Assembly: GCA_958453935.1 (NCBI GenBank)
Contig: CAUDZT010000031.1
Coordinates: 1 to 26,973 of the forward strand
Length of the DNA stretch: 26,973 bases
DNA from: an uncultured Collinsella sp.
Lineage (GTDB): Bacteria > Actinomycetota > Coriobacteriia > Coriobacteriales > Coriobacteriaceae
Direction of reading: 5' to 3'
Of the stretch, positions 15,861-23,534 are shown in pieces. The first letter of the stretch is position 1, and every line of letters begins with the position of its first letter. Made by a program: the position numbers and the translations under genes. The notes under the pieces were generated by a model. It saw only the letters and a list, made by a program, of their open reading frames with translations. It was not told the DNA's origin and made no database searches.

Positions 15861-16928
15861 ATGGCTACCCCCAAGATTTCCGTTGTCGTTCCCATCTATA
15901 ACGTGGAGGAGTACCTGGCCTGGTGCCTGGACTCCCTGCTTGCGCAGGACATGCCCGATTGGGAAGGCGTGCTGGTCAACGACGGCTCGCCGGACGGTTC
16001 GCGCGATATTGCGGCTGCCTATTGCGAAAAGGACGCGCGCTTTACGCTGGTCGATAAGGAGAACGGTGGCCTGTCGAGCGCGCGCAATGCGGGCATTGCT
16101 GCGTCCACGGCGCCTATCGTTGCGTTTTTGGATTCCGACGACCGGTTTACGCCCGATGCATGTCGCGTGATCGTCGATGCCTTTGAGCGCGAGGACTGCG
16201 ACGTTTTGACCTTTGGCGCGAATCCGTATCCGCTCGAGGCGGGGTATCCGTGGCTTAACTATGTGCTGAGCCCACGCGATGTGCCGTTTGAGGGCTATAG
16301 CTCCGAACTGCTGTTTAGGGAAGCGTCTCGCCCCTTTGCATGGCGCACCGCCTGCAAACGTGAGTTTTTGCTGGGCAATGGGATCGTGTTCGATGAAACC
16401 GTTAAGTATGGCGAGGACCAGGTCTTCGATTTTGCCGTGTACGGTCGTTCGCGCAAGACCGTGCTTATCTCGAACAAGCTGTATGACTACCGCGTGGCGC
16501 GCAAGGGCTCGCTTATGGACACCATGCGCTATGACGACGAGACGCGACTGCTGGAGCACGTGAAGATTTACTCCGCGGTGCTGGTTGACTGGCAGCGCGT
16601 CGGTCTCGATGTCCAGCATGCCGAGGACCTGGCGTACTTCCTATGCGATCTGGTGCTGTACGATGCGCTCAGGTTGCTAGGTTCGGACTGCGGCAAGGTG
16701 TTTGCTGCCGTTGCCATGGCGCTTGCCGACTCTGCTGTGGGCAGCGACGCTGCGCTCGCGCAATGTGCTTCATCTGTTGCTGCTATGGTGCGCGCGGCGC
16801 TTACCAGCAAGGCCCCCAATGTCCGTGAGTGCAAAAAGCTCATGTTCGATTACGATGTCTTGAGGTTTGGGCGCCTGGGTGCCTGCAAGCGCATGGCGGC
16901 GAACGCCCTGGGAAAGCGAGAAGTGTAG
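15861..16928 (+). CDS. GT2 glycosyltransferase, type B paralog
   Basis: The 355-residue GT2 enzyme starts ATPKISVVVPIYNVEEYLAW and has VNDGSPDGS near 39-47, GGLSSARNAGIA (69-80) and FLDSDDRF (89-96). The later block KYGEDQVFDFAVYGRSRKTV matches LGEDVVFQFAAYALARKTV of the first type B gene. AGGAG lies 9 bases before ATG 15861; a TTG two codons earlier is too close to the ribosome binding site. The 3' end leads directly into the next gene: its stop codon abuts the following ATG. Confidence 0.9.
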   Translation: MATPKISVVVPIYNVEEYLAWCLDSLLAQDMPDWEGVLVNDGSPDGSRDIAAAYCEKDARFTLVDKENGGLSSARNAGIAASTAPIVAFLDSDDRFTPDACRVIVDAFEREDCDVLTFGANPYPLEAGYPWLNYVLSPRDVPFEGYSSELLFREASRPFAWRTACKREFLLGNGIVFDETVKYGEDQVFDFAVYGRSRKTVLISNKLYDYRVARKGSLMDTMRYDDETRLLEHVKIYSAVLVDWQRVGLDVQHAEDLAYFLCDLVLYDALRLLGSDCGKVFAAVAMALADSAVGSDAALAQCASSVAAMVRAALTSKAPNVRECKKLMFDYDVLRFGRLGACKRMAANALGKREV

Positions 16929-19415
16929 ATGAGTATCAAGCGTTTGGCACTTTGCCGCAGTCAGGGCCGTCTGTTTGTGCTGCTTCGTTTTGCCGGTCAG
17001 GATGTCGCCGCGCTTATTGAACGGGAGGGTTCTCAAGCGTTTGCCCATGCGACGACGAGCGGTTCTTGTGTGCCGTCGCTGGTGCTCCCGGTCGATCATG
17101 GCCGTGTGTTGGCGTTTTGCCCCTCCGTTTCCGATTACGAACGCGAGCTCGCCGTCTTGGTGCTTCCGTTTTTGGACGGCTCTACGATTGATGTTACATT
17201 TGCATCCGGTGACCAAAGGTTGGGCTCCATTCGCCTCGATAGCCGCGTGGCCAAGCTGGAATCCAAGATTAACTACAAAGCAAAGTCTGCGTTGTGCGCA
17301 CTGATTCGCGATGCGCAGCGCGGCGAGCGCTGCGGTCGCTACGAGATCGATGCCATTCGCTATTTGCTGGCCGACGTCGGCGCGGTGTGGCGCTATGAGG
17401 TTACCTGGGCGGGAGACCCCCGGTGCGCACCTGAGCTCCAGATCTTCGATACGCATATGAATGTCATCTCTGCCACCGTGCATGTGTTTGAATCGCAGGT
17501 CGATGTGCCGCAGCAGAACGGATGCCGTGTCAATAAAACGTATCTGAGCGTTGAGATGCCTCAGGATATACGGGATTTTGTCGCGATTGCGAGCGATCCC
17601 ACAGAGCGGATCCAGAGCGGTTTTTGCGCCATGGATGGTCGCCTGTACAACGGCATGGTCGACGACAGCTGGAACCGTATGAAGGACGCGCGTGCAGACG
17701 ACGCAGCTTATCGACGTTGGTTTGAGCAGCATCGCGCAAAGCCGGGCGATTTGGCGTGCCAACGTGTCGCTTCGGCGGCCTTTGCCTATAGGCCGCTCGT
17801 GAGCATTGTGGTGCCGTGCTACAAGACCGATCGGGTCTACCTGCGCGAGCTGCTGGACTCGGTGCTAGCCCAGAGCTATGACAACTGGGAACTGCTCCTT
17901 ATGGATGCCTCGCCTGAATGGGATGCGGTGGCCGCCCTTGCGGCAGGTGCCAACGACGAGCGCATCCGTCGCATCGAGCTTCCCGGCAACGGCGGCATTG
18001 TGGTCAACACCAACGCAGGTATCGAGCAGGCGACTGGCGACTACATCGCGTTCTTGGACCATGACGACATTCTGGAACCGGACGCGTTATTCCGCTATGT
18101 TGCCGCGCTGAACAAGGCTGCCGAGGACGAGCGTCCCCAGGTCCTGTTCTGCGACGAGGACATGTTCCAGAAAACGGGGGAGTGGGGCCAGCCGGTCTTT
18201 AAGACGCGGCTCAACGTCGACCTGCTCTATAGCCATAACTGCGCGACGCATTTCCTGATGGTGGAGAAGGCGCTCATCGATCACATTGGTACGTCCCCAG
18301 AAGACGTCGCGGGCGCCCAGGATTACGACCTTACGCTTCGCTGCCTTGCGGCGGGCGCGCGGTTTGAGCATGTCGCGCACGTGCTGTATCACTGGCGCGT
18401 TCATCCGGGATCGACCGCCGATGGCTCTGCCGATAGCAAGCCGTATGCTATTGAAGCCGGGCGCCTTGCGCTCCAGCGCCACTTTAACGCGCTGGGCGTT
18501 CGCGGAACGGTCGAGGAGACCGAGACGCCGTTTGTCTACCGCATGCGCCATGCGCTGCCGGAGCTTGCGCCGCTGGTGAGCATTGTGATTCCGACCAAAG
18601 ACCACGTTAAGACGCTCGACGCCTGCGTGATGTCGATCGCCCAGAAGGCCACGTATACCAACTACGAGATTGTCTTGGTGGAGAACAACAGCGAAGCCCC
18701 GGAGACGTTTGCGTATTACGAATCGCTGCCGGAGCGCGTAGCCGTTGCATCTGACGGTAAGGGCATCGCGCGCGTTGTGTACTGGCCGGGCGAGTTCAAT
18801 TACTCCAAGATCATCAACTTTGGTGTTGAGCATGCCAAGGGCGATTACCTGCTGCTGCTCAACAACGATACCGAGGTCATAAGCCCCGACTTTATCGAAG
18901 AGATGATGGGCTATCTGCAGCGTCCCGATGCGGGCGTGGTGGGCGCCAAGCTCTACTTTGCCGATCATCTGGTGCAGCATGCCGGCATTTTGGTTGGCGT
19001 GCGTGGCGCACTTGCCCATGCCAACCAGGACTTCTCGGCAAGGCGTGAGGGCTACTATGAGCGCGCAGTTCGCCCGAGCAATTTTAGCGCCGTGACGGGT
19101 GCCTGCCAGATGGTGCGACGCGACGTATTTGAGCAGGTCAGGGGCTATAACGAGGAATTCGCCGTTGGCTTTAACGATGCAGACTTTTGCCTGCGCGTGT
19201 GGGAGGCCGGCTATCGAACCATCTTTACGCCCTATGCCGAGCTGTACCACTACGAGTTCACCTCGCGCGGCAGGGAAGAGGCCAACGAAGAAAAGCTGCG
19301 CCGCTGGAAGCGCGAACAGGCCCTGTTCATGCAGCGCTGGCCGGAGTTCTTCCTCGGTGGCGACCCGTGGTTGGGGCCGAATCTTAGCAGCGAGAGCGAG
19401 TATTTCTCGATCTAG
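16929..19415 (+). CDS. Two-domain GT2 glycosyltransferase
   Basis: The 828-residue protein has an N-terminal region of about 285 residues without a recognised fold. The first GT2 domain starts at Pro289 (PLVSIVVPCYKT, later FLDHDDILEPD) and the second near Pro548 (PLVSIVIPTKDH, later LLLLNNDTEV and NFSAVTGACQMVRRDVFEQV). Paired domains like this occur in RfbF/WsaE-like enzymes that make rhamnan or other repeat glycans, each domain forming one linkage. Its ATG directly follows the previous stop, without a strong ribosome binding site, so it is probably translationally coupled. Its stop overlaps the stop of the convergent ATPase gene by 3 bp, and its 3' end recurs at 23994-24380. Confidence 0.9.
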   Translation: MSIKRLALCRSQGRLFVLLRFAGQDVAALIEREGSQAFAHATTSGSCVPSLVLPVDHGRVLAFCPSVSDYERELAVLVLPFLDGSTIDVTFASGDQRLGSIRLDSRVAKLESKINYKAKSALCALIRDAQRGERCGRYEIDAIRYLLADVGAVWRYEVTWAGDPRCAPELQIFDTHMNVISATVHVFESQVDVPQQNGCRVNKTYLSVEMPQDIRDFVAIASDPTERIQSGFCAMDGRLYNGMVDDSWNRMKDARADDAAYRRWFEQHRAKPGDLACQRVASAAFAYRPLVSIVVPCYKTDRVYLRELLDSVLAQSYDNWELLLMDASPEWDAVAALAAGANDERIRRIELPGNGGIVVNTNAGIEQATGDYIAFLDHDDILEPDALFRYVAALNKAAEDERPQVLFCDEDMFQKTGEWGQPVFKTRLNVDLLYSHNCATHFLMVEKALIDHIGTSPEDVAGAQDYDLTLRCLAAGARFEHVAHVLYHWRVHPGSTADGSADSKPYAIEAGRLALQRHFNALGVRGTVEETETPFVYRMRHALPELAPLVSIVIPTKDHVKTLDACVMSIAQKATYTNYEIVLVENNSEAPETFAYYESLPERVAVASDGKGIARVVYWPGEFNYSKIINFGVEHAKGDYLLLLNNDTEVISPDFIEEMMGYLQRPDAGVVGAKLYFADHLVQHAGILVGVRGALAHANQDFSARREGYYERAVRPSNFSAVTGACQMVRRDVFEQVRGYNEEFAVGFNDADFCLRVWEAGYRTIFTPYAELYHYEFTSRGREEANEEKLRRWKREQALFMQRWPEFFLGGDPWLGPNLSSESEYFSI
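19219..19330 (+). repeat. Direct repeat, copy 1 (glycosyltransferase 3' end)
   Basis: These 112 bp match 24184-24295 with a single mismatch (19247), including an 83-bp exact run at 19248-19330. The copies lie 4,965 bp apart in the same orientation and bracket the AT-richer accessory segment. They could serve as a substrate for deletion or exchange by homologous recombination. Confidence 0.9.
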
Positions 19416-20390
19416 CGCGAAGTGATTCCGAGTTTGGGTAGCGATTCAGAAATCGTGTTGAGCTCATGTTGCTGTAGGTAGGCGGGATTGAGAGCTTCTT
19501 TTCTATAGGCTAGGTAGCTGTCTCTGGTCAGTTCCCTAAGCTGTTTAGTAAAGAACTGTTCCCAACTGAAGAACTTCTCGCAGTCGATGAAATCGGCAGG
19601 ATGAAGGAGCATGTCTTGCGTTTCGACATCGTTGAAGAGTCCCGATCTCAGCACAAGCCATTCAAACGATTCCGGCAAAAAGAGCTCGATCTCCTTAAAT
19701 CTCCTGAGCGAATAGACATAGGGCATCTCGGGCCCAAAAGCGGCCCCATCTGCAATTACGAGCAACTTTTGGGCTGGGGAGCTCAGAGCGGTTTCGTATA
19801 TGTTTGATTTGCCACCGGCACTTACGCAGCGAATTCCGCTTTTGGCACACAGGACTTTAAAGAATTCATAGCCGGCGTTGCTGTCTTCGACGATGACTTC
19901 TTCTGGTAGATCTCCATCGTAGAGCTCGTCTCCGTAAATGCGGTATGTAGAAGTGTACGTGCGTGTGTAGACGGGATTTTTTGTTGTGGCCCTGTTGGTG
20001 TTTTTGAGGCTGTAGATCTCATCAACGCTATAGGGGAGCTGGGGCAATTCGTCCCTGGCAACTATGACGTAGTAGTTAGAGCTGTGCCGAGCCGCATGTT
20101 GGAAGGCATGGCTCTTTACGAATTTTTGTGTATCGTCCACAAAACCAATACTGTTGTCGATGCGACTGAGTTGCGCTTCCCAATTAATGCCGCCGATGAT
20201 TCGGCAGGGGGGCTGCGCAATTAACGGTTATCCCGCTTTGGGCTCCTAGGTTTTCGTATGCACGAAGGCTGTCCAGCAGCGTGGTTTTGCCTGTGGCGCT
20301 TTTGCCTTGGATGATGGTCAGGTTTCGACGAATGGTGAGTTTGACTTGAACTTTATTGGTTCTTACGGTCAGCTGGTATTCCCCTCTCAT
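19412..20390 (-). pseudogene. P-loop ATPase with +1 frameshift in a G6 tract
   Basis: The gene starts at ATG 20390, overlapping the upstream DUF4869-like stop as ATGA, and reads MRGEYQLTVR with Walker A GKSATGKTTLL (Lys35, Thr36). The frame then ends at a TAA near 20184, just after a run of six G (20207-20212). Removing one G joins it to the frame ending at 19412 and gives 325 residues. The junction then reads CRIIGGINWEAQLSRI, with a Walker B-like IGFVDD (84-86, ending in Asp85-Asp86), a YYVIVARDELPQLPYSV block, and a C-terminal SWEQFF segment. I recall proteins of this architecture paired with DUF4869 in Firmicutes; the function is unknown. The frameshift may be genuine, phase-variable or a sequence error. 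Confidence 0.8.
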
Positions 20391-20839
20391 GCTCGAGCCT
20401 CCCTCAGACATTTTGCCGAGATAAGGATAAGTTCATCCATGGTGTGAACAATCTGTCCGGTATTGGTGACGCGGACTGTAAAACGCCCTTTACCAAAATC
20501 CATCATGTGGTAGAGGTTAATGGTTATGTCATGTTTAGAAGCGATGCGCAAAATCCAGTAGGCGCAATTATCTCCGCAGGTAGAGGCGTTGTAGAGGTTT
20601 TCAGGCATAAAGAGCATCAGCAGAAGTGTTTTGGTGCCCGTTGATAATTTCTCGGGTGGAATAACTCCGAGCACCTTGGTGTCGATTGCGTTTGCGCCAA
20701 GAACCGCCCCATTGTCAATAGATTTGATGATACGCTGTGACGGGGGATCTTGCAGCCAAGAGGGAGAATAGCTGTAATCAAAGAATGTTGATGTGTCATA
20801 AATCACATCGTCTCTGTCGCCGTAGTGAATGCTGAGCAT
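20387..20839 (-). CDS. DUF4869-like protein
   Basis: The 150-residue protein begins MLSIHYGDRDDVIYDTSTFF and contains VLGVIPPEKLSTGTKTLLLM, the block STCGDNCAYWILRIA, and NLYHMMDFGKG, all of which I recognise as DUF4869-like. No catalytic motif is clear. The Cys pair and conserved His-Met-Met-Asp may be functional. I preferred ATG 20839 (AAGGA upstream) to the TTG at 20917 because the family begins with this segment. It overlaps the P-loop ATPase by 4 bp, so the two are cotranslated and probably work together. Confidence 0.78.
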   Translation of the reverse strand: MLSIHYGDRDDVIYDTSTFFDYSYSPSWLQDPPSQRIIKSIDNGAVLGANAIDTKVLGVIPPEKLSTGTKTLLLMLFMPENLYNASTCGDNCAYWILRIASKHDITINLYHMMDFGKGRFTVRVTNTGQIVHTMDELILISAKCLREARA

Positions 20840-20942
20840 TGTTCCTTCATGGTTGCTTGTTGCGACTACTTTACCATGTTGGGGTCGATTTCCCTCAGGC
20901 CGTGGATAACGGGTCAATCAGCACACCTGTTAGAGCGAGCCG

Positions 20943-21059
20943 ATGGCTTTTAGAGGTGTACAGACTTTCTATTCTGCGGTAATTGCCCGTCTCAATATGT
21001 TGGATGCAGCAGATCGAGAACAACGATATTCCGCGATAAACTTATACAAGACTATATAG
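20943..21059 (+). CDS. Possible 38-residue ORF or gene tail
   Basis: The ORF opens with ATG 20943 and encodes MAFRGVQTFYSAVIARLNML, then a charged stretch ending NLYKTI. Composition is protein-like, but the ribosome binding site is poor. It could be a small protein or the last piece of a lost gene. It lies between the divergent DUF4869-like and HEPN-like genes. Confidence 0.22.
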   Translation: MAFRGVQTFYSAVIARLNMLDAADREQRYSAINLYKTI

Positions 21060-21096
21060 GTTTATACAAACTTATATAAACCGATAAATCGCGATA
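21032..21096. promoter_or_regulatory. AT-rich repeat array before the HEPN-like gene
   Basis: GGTTTATA (21059-21066) and TATAAACC (21075-21082) form a perfect dyad. Outside it, CGCGATA occurs in direct orientation at 21032-21038 and 21090-21096, and TTATACAA occurs twice. The array lies 20-70 bp before the start region of the next genes. It could be an operator for autoregulation, or iteron-like sites. Confidence 0.45.
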
Positions 21097-21113
21097 TAAC
21101 TTACGATGGGAAC

Positions 21114-21281
21114 ATGGAATTACGATTTGACGCGAAACGACAGATTGAAACGTTTGAGGCTCTTAAGAAGTCTCTCGTACGGGGGTATTTCGGCAAATGT
21201 CGAGAATTGCCTTGTGATGTTGATTGTAAAGCTGTTGCAGGAGGTAGACATGGCAACACTTCGGACTTCTTGGCTAAATGA
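21114..21281 (+). CDS. Possible 55-residue ORF overlapping the HEPN-like gene
   Basis: The frame begins ATG 21114 and reads MELRFDAKRQIETFEALKKS, then a Cys-containing, Gly/Arg-rich tail ending DFLAK. The N-terminal half looks like an amphipathic helix. If the next gene starts at 21250 they overlap by 32 bp in a different frame, an arrangement seen for small antitoxins or partners. The ribosome binding site is weak, so this is a candidate only. Confidence 0.3.
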   Translation: MELRFDAKRQIETFEALKKSLVRGYFGKCRELPCDVDCKAVAGGRHGNTSDFLAK

Positions 21282-22002
21282 GCCCCTGCCGCCTCAGATT
21301 CTGGAAGACTCTAGTTGGATGCGTATAGTTCATTTTTTCCTGATTGAGTCTCCCTGCCCGGGTCAGAGTAACCGTAAGAATAACGACATTGATAAATGGG
21401 CGCCCGCCCCTTGGGTGGGGACTCGAAGCTTAAAGACTTCTCTAAATCAAGCCATATTTAGTCGCAGAGATGTTGATGTGATGCTTTCGGTAGGGAGCAA
21501 GAAAGAATTAGAGGGCGCCTGCAAAAAGCTAAACTTGGATGAGCTTTTTTACGAAAATGTTGATGATCAGCGTATGGTGTTTGTGAAAGTTAATTCAAAG
21601 GGTAATACGAGCAAATATATGAGTTTGTTTTATCACATAAGGAATGCTCTCGCGCATGGTCGTTTTGCATTTAAAACCGACTCATTAGAGCGTTTTGTGT
21701 TTATTTTTGAGGACGGAACCGTTGCATCCGATTGTAAGAAGTTTAATTTGACAGCGCGAGGCGTGATTAGGCTTAATTCTTTGATCCTGGCGATTGATAC
21801 CATACAAAAGGGGCCTGGAAAAACGGTTGATATAGAAGAGAAAATCCTCGCAGCAATTAGTGAAGGCGTTAATACAAGGCGAAAAATAAAAGGCGAACTT
21901 GGTATTACGGACAAGGACTGGTGTATATATAGTCAAGTGCTTAAAAAAGAAGGAAAAATAGAATGCAGCCAGCAGAAATGGTCCATTTGCAGCGGGGAAT
22001 AA
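21250..22002 (+). CDS. HEPN-motif protein with C-terminal winged-helix-like region
   Basis: I do not recognise the family. From ATG 21250 it has 250 residues. A helical stretch around 120-140 contains YHIRNALAHGRF, giving the HEPN-type R-x4-H motif (Arg131, His136), with an N-terminal part rich in Trp and Pro. The last 60 residues, IEEKILAAISEGVNTRRKIK and the following helices, resemble a winged helix. A perfect AGGAGG at 21238-21243, six bases before ATG 21250, favours this start over ATG 21106, which would add 48 residues. The gene is AT-rich next to the core genes. A role in RNA cleavage or defence is an inference from the motif. Confidence 0.68.
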   Translation: MATLRTSWLNEPLPPQILEDSSWMRIVHFFLIESPCPGQSNRKNNDIDKWAPAPWVGTRSLKTSLNQAIFSRRDVDVMLSVGSKKELEGACKKLNLDELFYENVDDQRMVFVKVNSKGNTSKYMSLFYHIRNALAHGRFAFKTDSLERFVFIFEDGTVASDCKKFNLTARGVIRLNSLILAIDTIQKGPGKTVDIEEKILAAISEGVNTRRKIKGELGITDKDWCIYSQVLKKEGKIECSQQKWSICSGE

Positions 22003-22200
22003 ACTGCCAATGGGTCGAACCCGTTGCCCCCTCCGCGGCCATCTCCCGGAGCGTCGCGTCTATAATCTCCTGTAGGTCATCTTGCCTCTCGTTCGCCTCA
22101 ATGGCCCTCCTAACACCGGCGTGTCGGCACCACTGGAGTAGCGGCGGCGGGGAGGCACGGCGACCATTGTTCGGTGACCGGGATTGGTCAAAATCGTTTG
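22003..22200 (-). pseudogene. Possible decayed gene fragment, minus strand
   Basis: This high-GC stretch reads on the minus strand as an open frame of protein-like composition. It includes HAGVRRAIEANERQDDLQEI and then an IDATLREMAAEGATGS segment, without a start codon or ribosome binding site. The sharp GC change after the AT-rich HEPN-like gene suggests a splice point between DNA of different origin. I cannot name the parent gene. Confidence 0.28.
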
Positions 22201-22209
22201 ACTATTAGT

Positions 22210-22245
22210 GGCTAGATCGCCCGGCGCTAATAGCGCATGCTAGCC
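22210..22245. repeat. Nested inverted repeat between gene fragments
   Basis: Outer arms GGCTAG (22210-22215) and CTAGCC (22240-22245) enclose an inner dyad GCGCTA-A-TAGCGC (22224-22236). The structure lies between two apparent gene remnants and may mark a recombination site or element end; no transposase is nearby. Confidence 0.4.
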
Positions 22246-22414
22246 TCCAGTCCTGACCATCCCGCAGTCCAACTTTCTATCCGTAGCCCCATCAGAGTCA
22301 AACTTCTCAGAGGGAGGTTATTCAGACACCGCAGGGGGCTATGTGCAGTTTGCCGTGCCGGACCTAGATATCTATTTGCGAGAGAATGCCGAGGAGATTC
22401 TCGAACGGTTTTAG
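22244..22414 (+). pseudogene. Possible 3' remnant of a lost gene
   Basis: A 56-codon open frame without a start ends at TAG 22412. Its last part, GGYVQFAVPDLDIYLRENAE and then EILERF, reads like the conserved C-terminus of a real protein. The rest of the gene is missing upstream, where the frame meets a stop inside the nested inverted repeat. The parent family is not recognised. Confidence 0.33.
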
Positions 22415-22454
22415 GGCGAAGCATAATTAGGTTTTGATTTTACTTGGGGGCATT

Positions 22455-23534
22455 ATGGCAAAAATGCGAGATTCACGTATCGAATTACTTCGCATTGTCC
22501 TTATGCGGACGGTAATGGCTCATCATTTTGTTGTTCATAACGCTGATTCTGTTTCCGTATTTCCTGGTTCGTTTACTAGATTTTTCTATAATATCTTTTT
22601 TTATCCAATTGGAAGAACTGCGGTCGGCTGTTTTGTTGCAATAACAATCTGGTTTGTTGCGGGGAAAGCTGGATACTCCATTAAACAAGCTGTCAAACAG
22701 ATAGCTTCAATCGAGGGCACGGTTCTCTTTTATAGTATTGCGCTGGGTTTTTTCTTCATGCTTCGCGGCGATATTCAAGTAAGTCCAACCAATTTGATAG
22801 ATATTTTTGCACCAATTCTTACTGGTTCTAGTTGGTGGTTTATAACCGTCTATGCTTGGCTTGTATTTTTGCTGCCCTTTTTAATTCCGGCTTTGCATGC
22901 GTTGGACCAAAAACTACATCTTTATCTATCAATCTTTCTGGTCTGCGCCTTTGGATTTCTGCGCTATGTGCCACTCTTTTGGATTCCCATCGACGGGCTA
23001 CTAGTGGATTTTATTATAATTTGCGTTCTTGTTTGCTATATTCGCTGGTCTGTAGATTTGTCAACAGTGAATATAAGGCTCTTGGTTGCTTACTGCATTG
23101 CTTCTTTTGCTGGAGTTGCAATCTCGTTTTATGGTCAATTCCATTTTGATGGTTTGCCGGGCTCGACCTTTGCGAATTTGTATAACGGCTTTTTTGGTTC
23201 ACCGGCGTCTATTTTTTCGTTAGTTATAGCAATTTCGGTCTTGTTGATCGATTTCAAGATGCCGCATTTTTCCTCCCGTTTCGTTAACGCTATCGCAAAA
23301 CTTTGTTTCGCTACTTACCTCATTTCTGACTATGGGCCCATTCAAAGTTGGCTTTGGAGCTCACTGTTTCCCTTTACGCGTGTCGGCGTTGGATTGGGAA
23401 TATTGCAGGTACTTCTTGTTCCAACAGTTGTGTTCGCGATCTGCTTAATGCTGGAAGGTCTCAGGAAGCTCTTGGCTGGTTTCTTCATGCGTCTTGTCGG
23501 GCCTTGCGATTTGTTTAATAAAGATTTGTCGTAG
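22455..23534 (+). CDS. Membrane acyltransferase (acyltransferase family 3)
   Basis: The 359-residue protein has about ten hydrophobic segments and the acyltransferase-3 N-terminus DSRIELLRIVLMRTVMAHHF, where the His is the usual catalytic residue. SSWWFITVYAWLVFLLPFL and ATYLISDYGP are further family blocks. Such proteins add O-acetyl or similar groups to surface polysaccharides at the membrane, which fits the neighbouring glycosyltransferases. GGGGG lies four bases before ATG 22455; an in-frame start at 22434 is less likely. The gene is much AT-richer than the glycosyltransferases, suggesting transfer. The sequence RIVLMRTVMAH, where Met-Leu-Met-Ile is common, is slightly atypical. Confidence 0.85.
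   Translation: MAKMRDSRIELLRIVLMRTVMAHHFVVHNADSVSVFPGSFTRFFYNIFFYPIGRTAVGCFVAITIWFVAGKAGYSIKQAVKQIASIEGTVLFYSIALGFFFMLRGDIQVSPTNLIDIFAPILTGSSWWFITVYAWLVFLLPFLIPALHALDQKLHLYLSIFLVCAFGFLRYVPLFWIPIDGLLVDFIIICVLVCYIRWSVDLSTVNIRLLVAYCIASFAGVAISFYGQFHFDGLPGSTFANLYNGFFGSPASIFSLVIAISVLLIDFKMPHFSSRFVNAIAKLCFATYLISDYGPIQSWLWSSLFPFTRVGVGLGILQVLLVPTVVFAICLMLEGLRKLLAGFFMRLVGPCDLFNKDLS

Noticed and set aside
13666..19250. Long minus-strand open frames at 13666-14325, 14703-15488, 15501-16619, 16770-17762 and 18087-19250
   Set aside because: They are antisense to well-supported glycosyltransferase genes and have low-quality composition.
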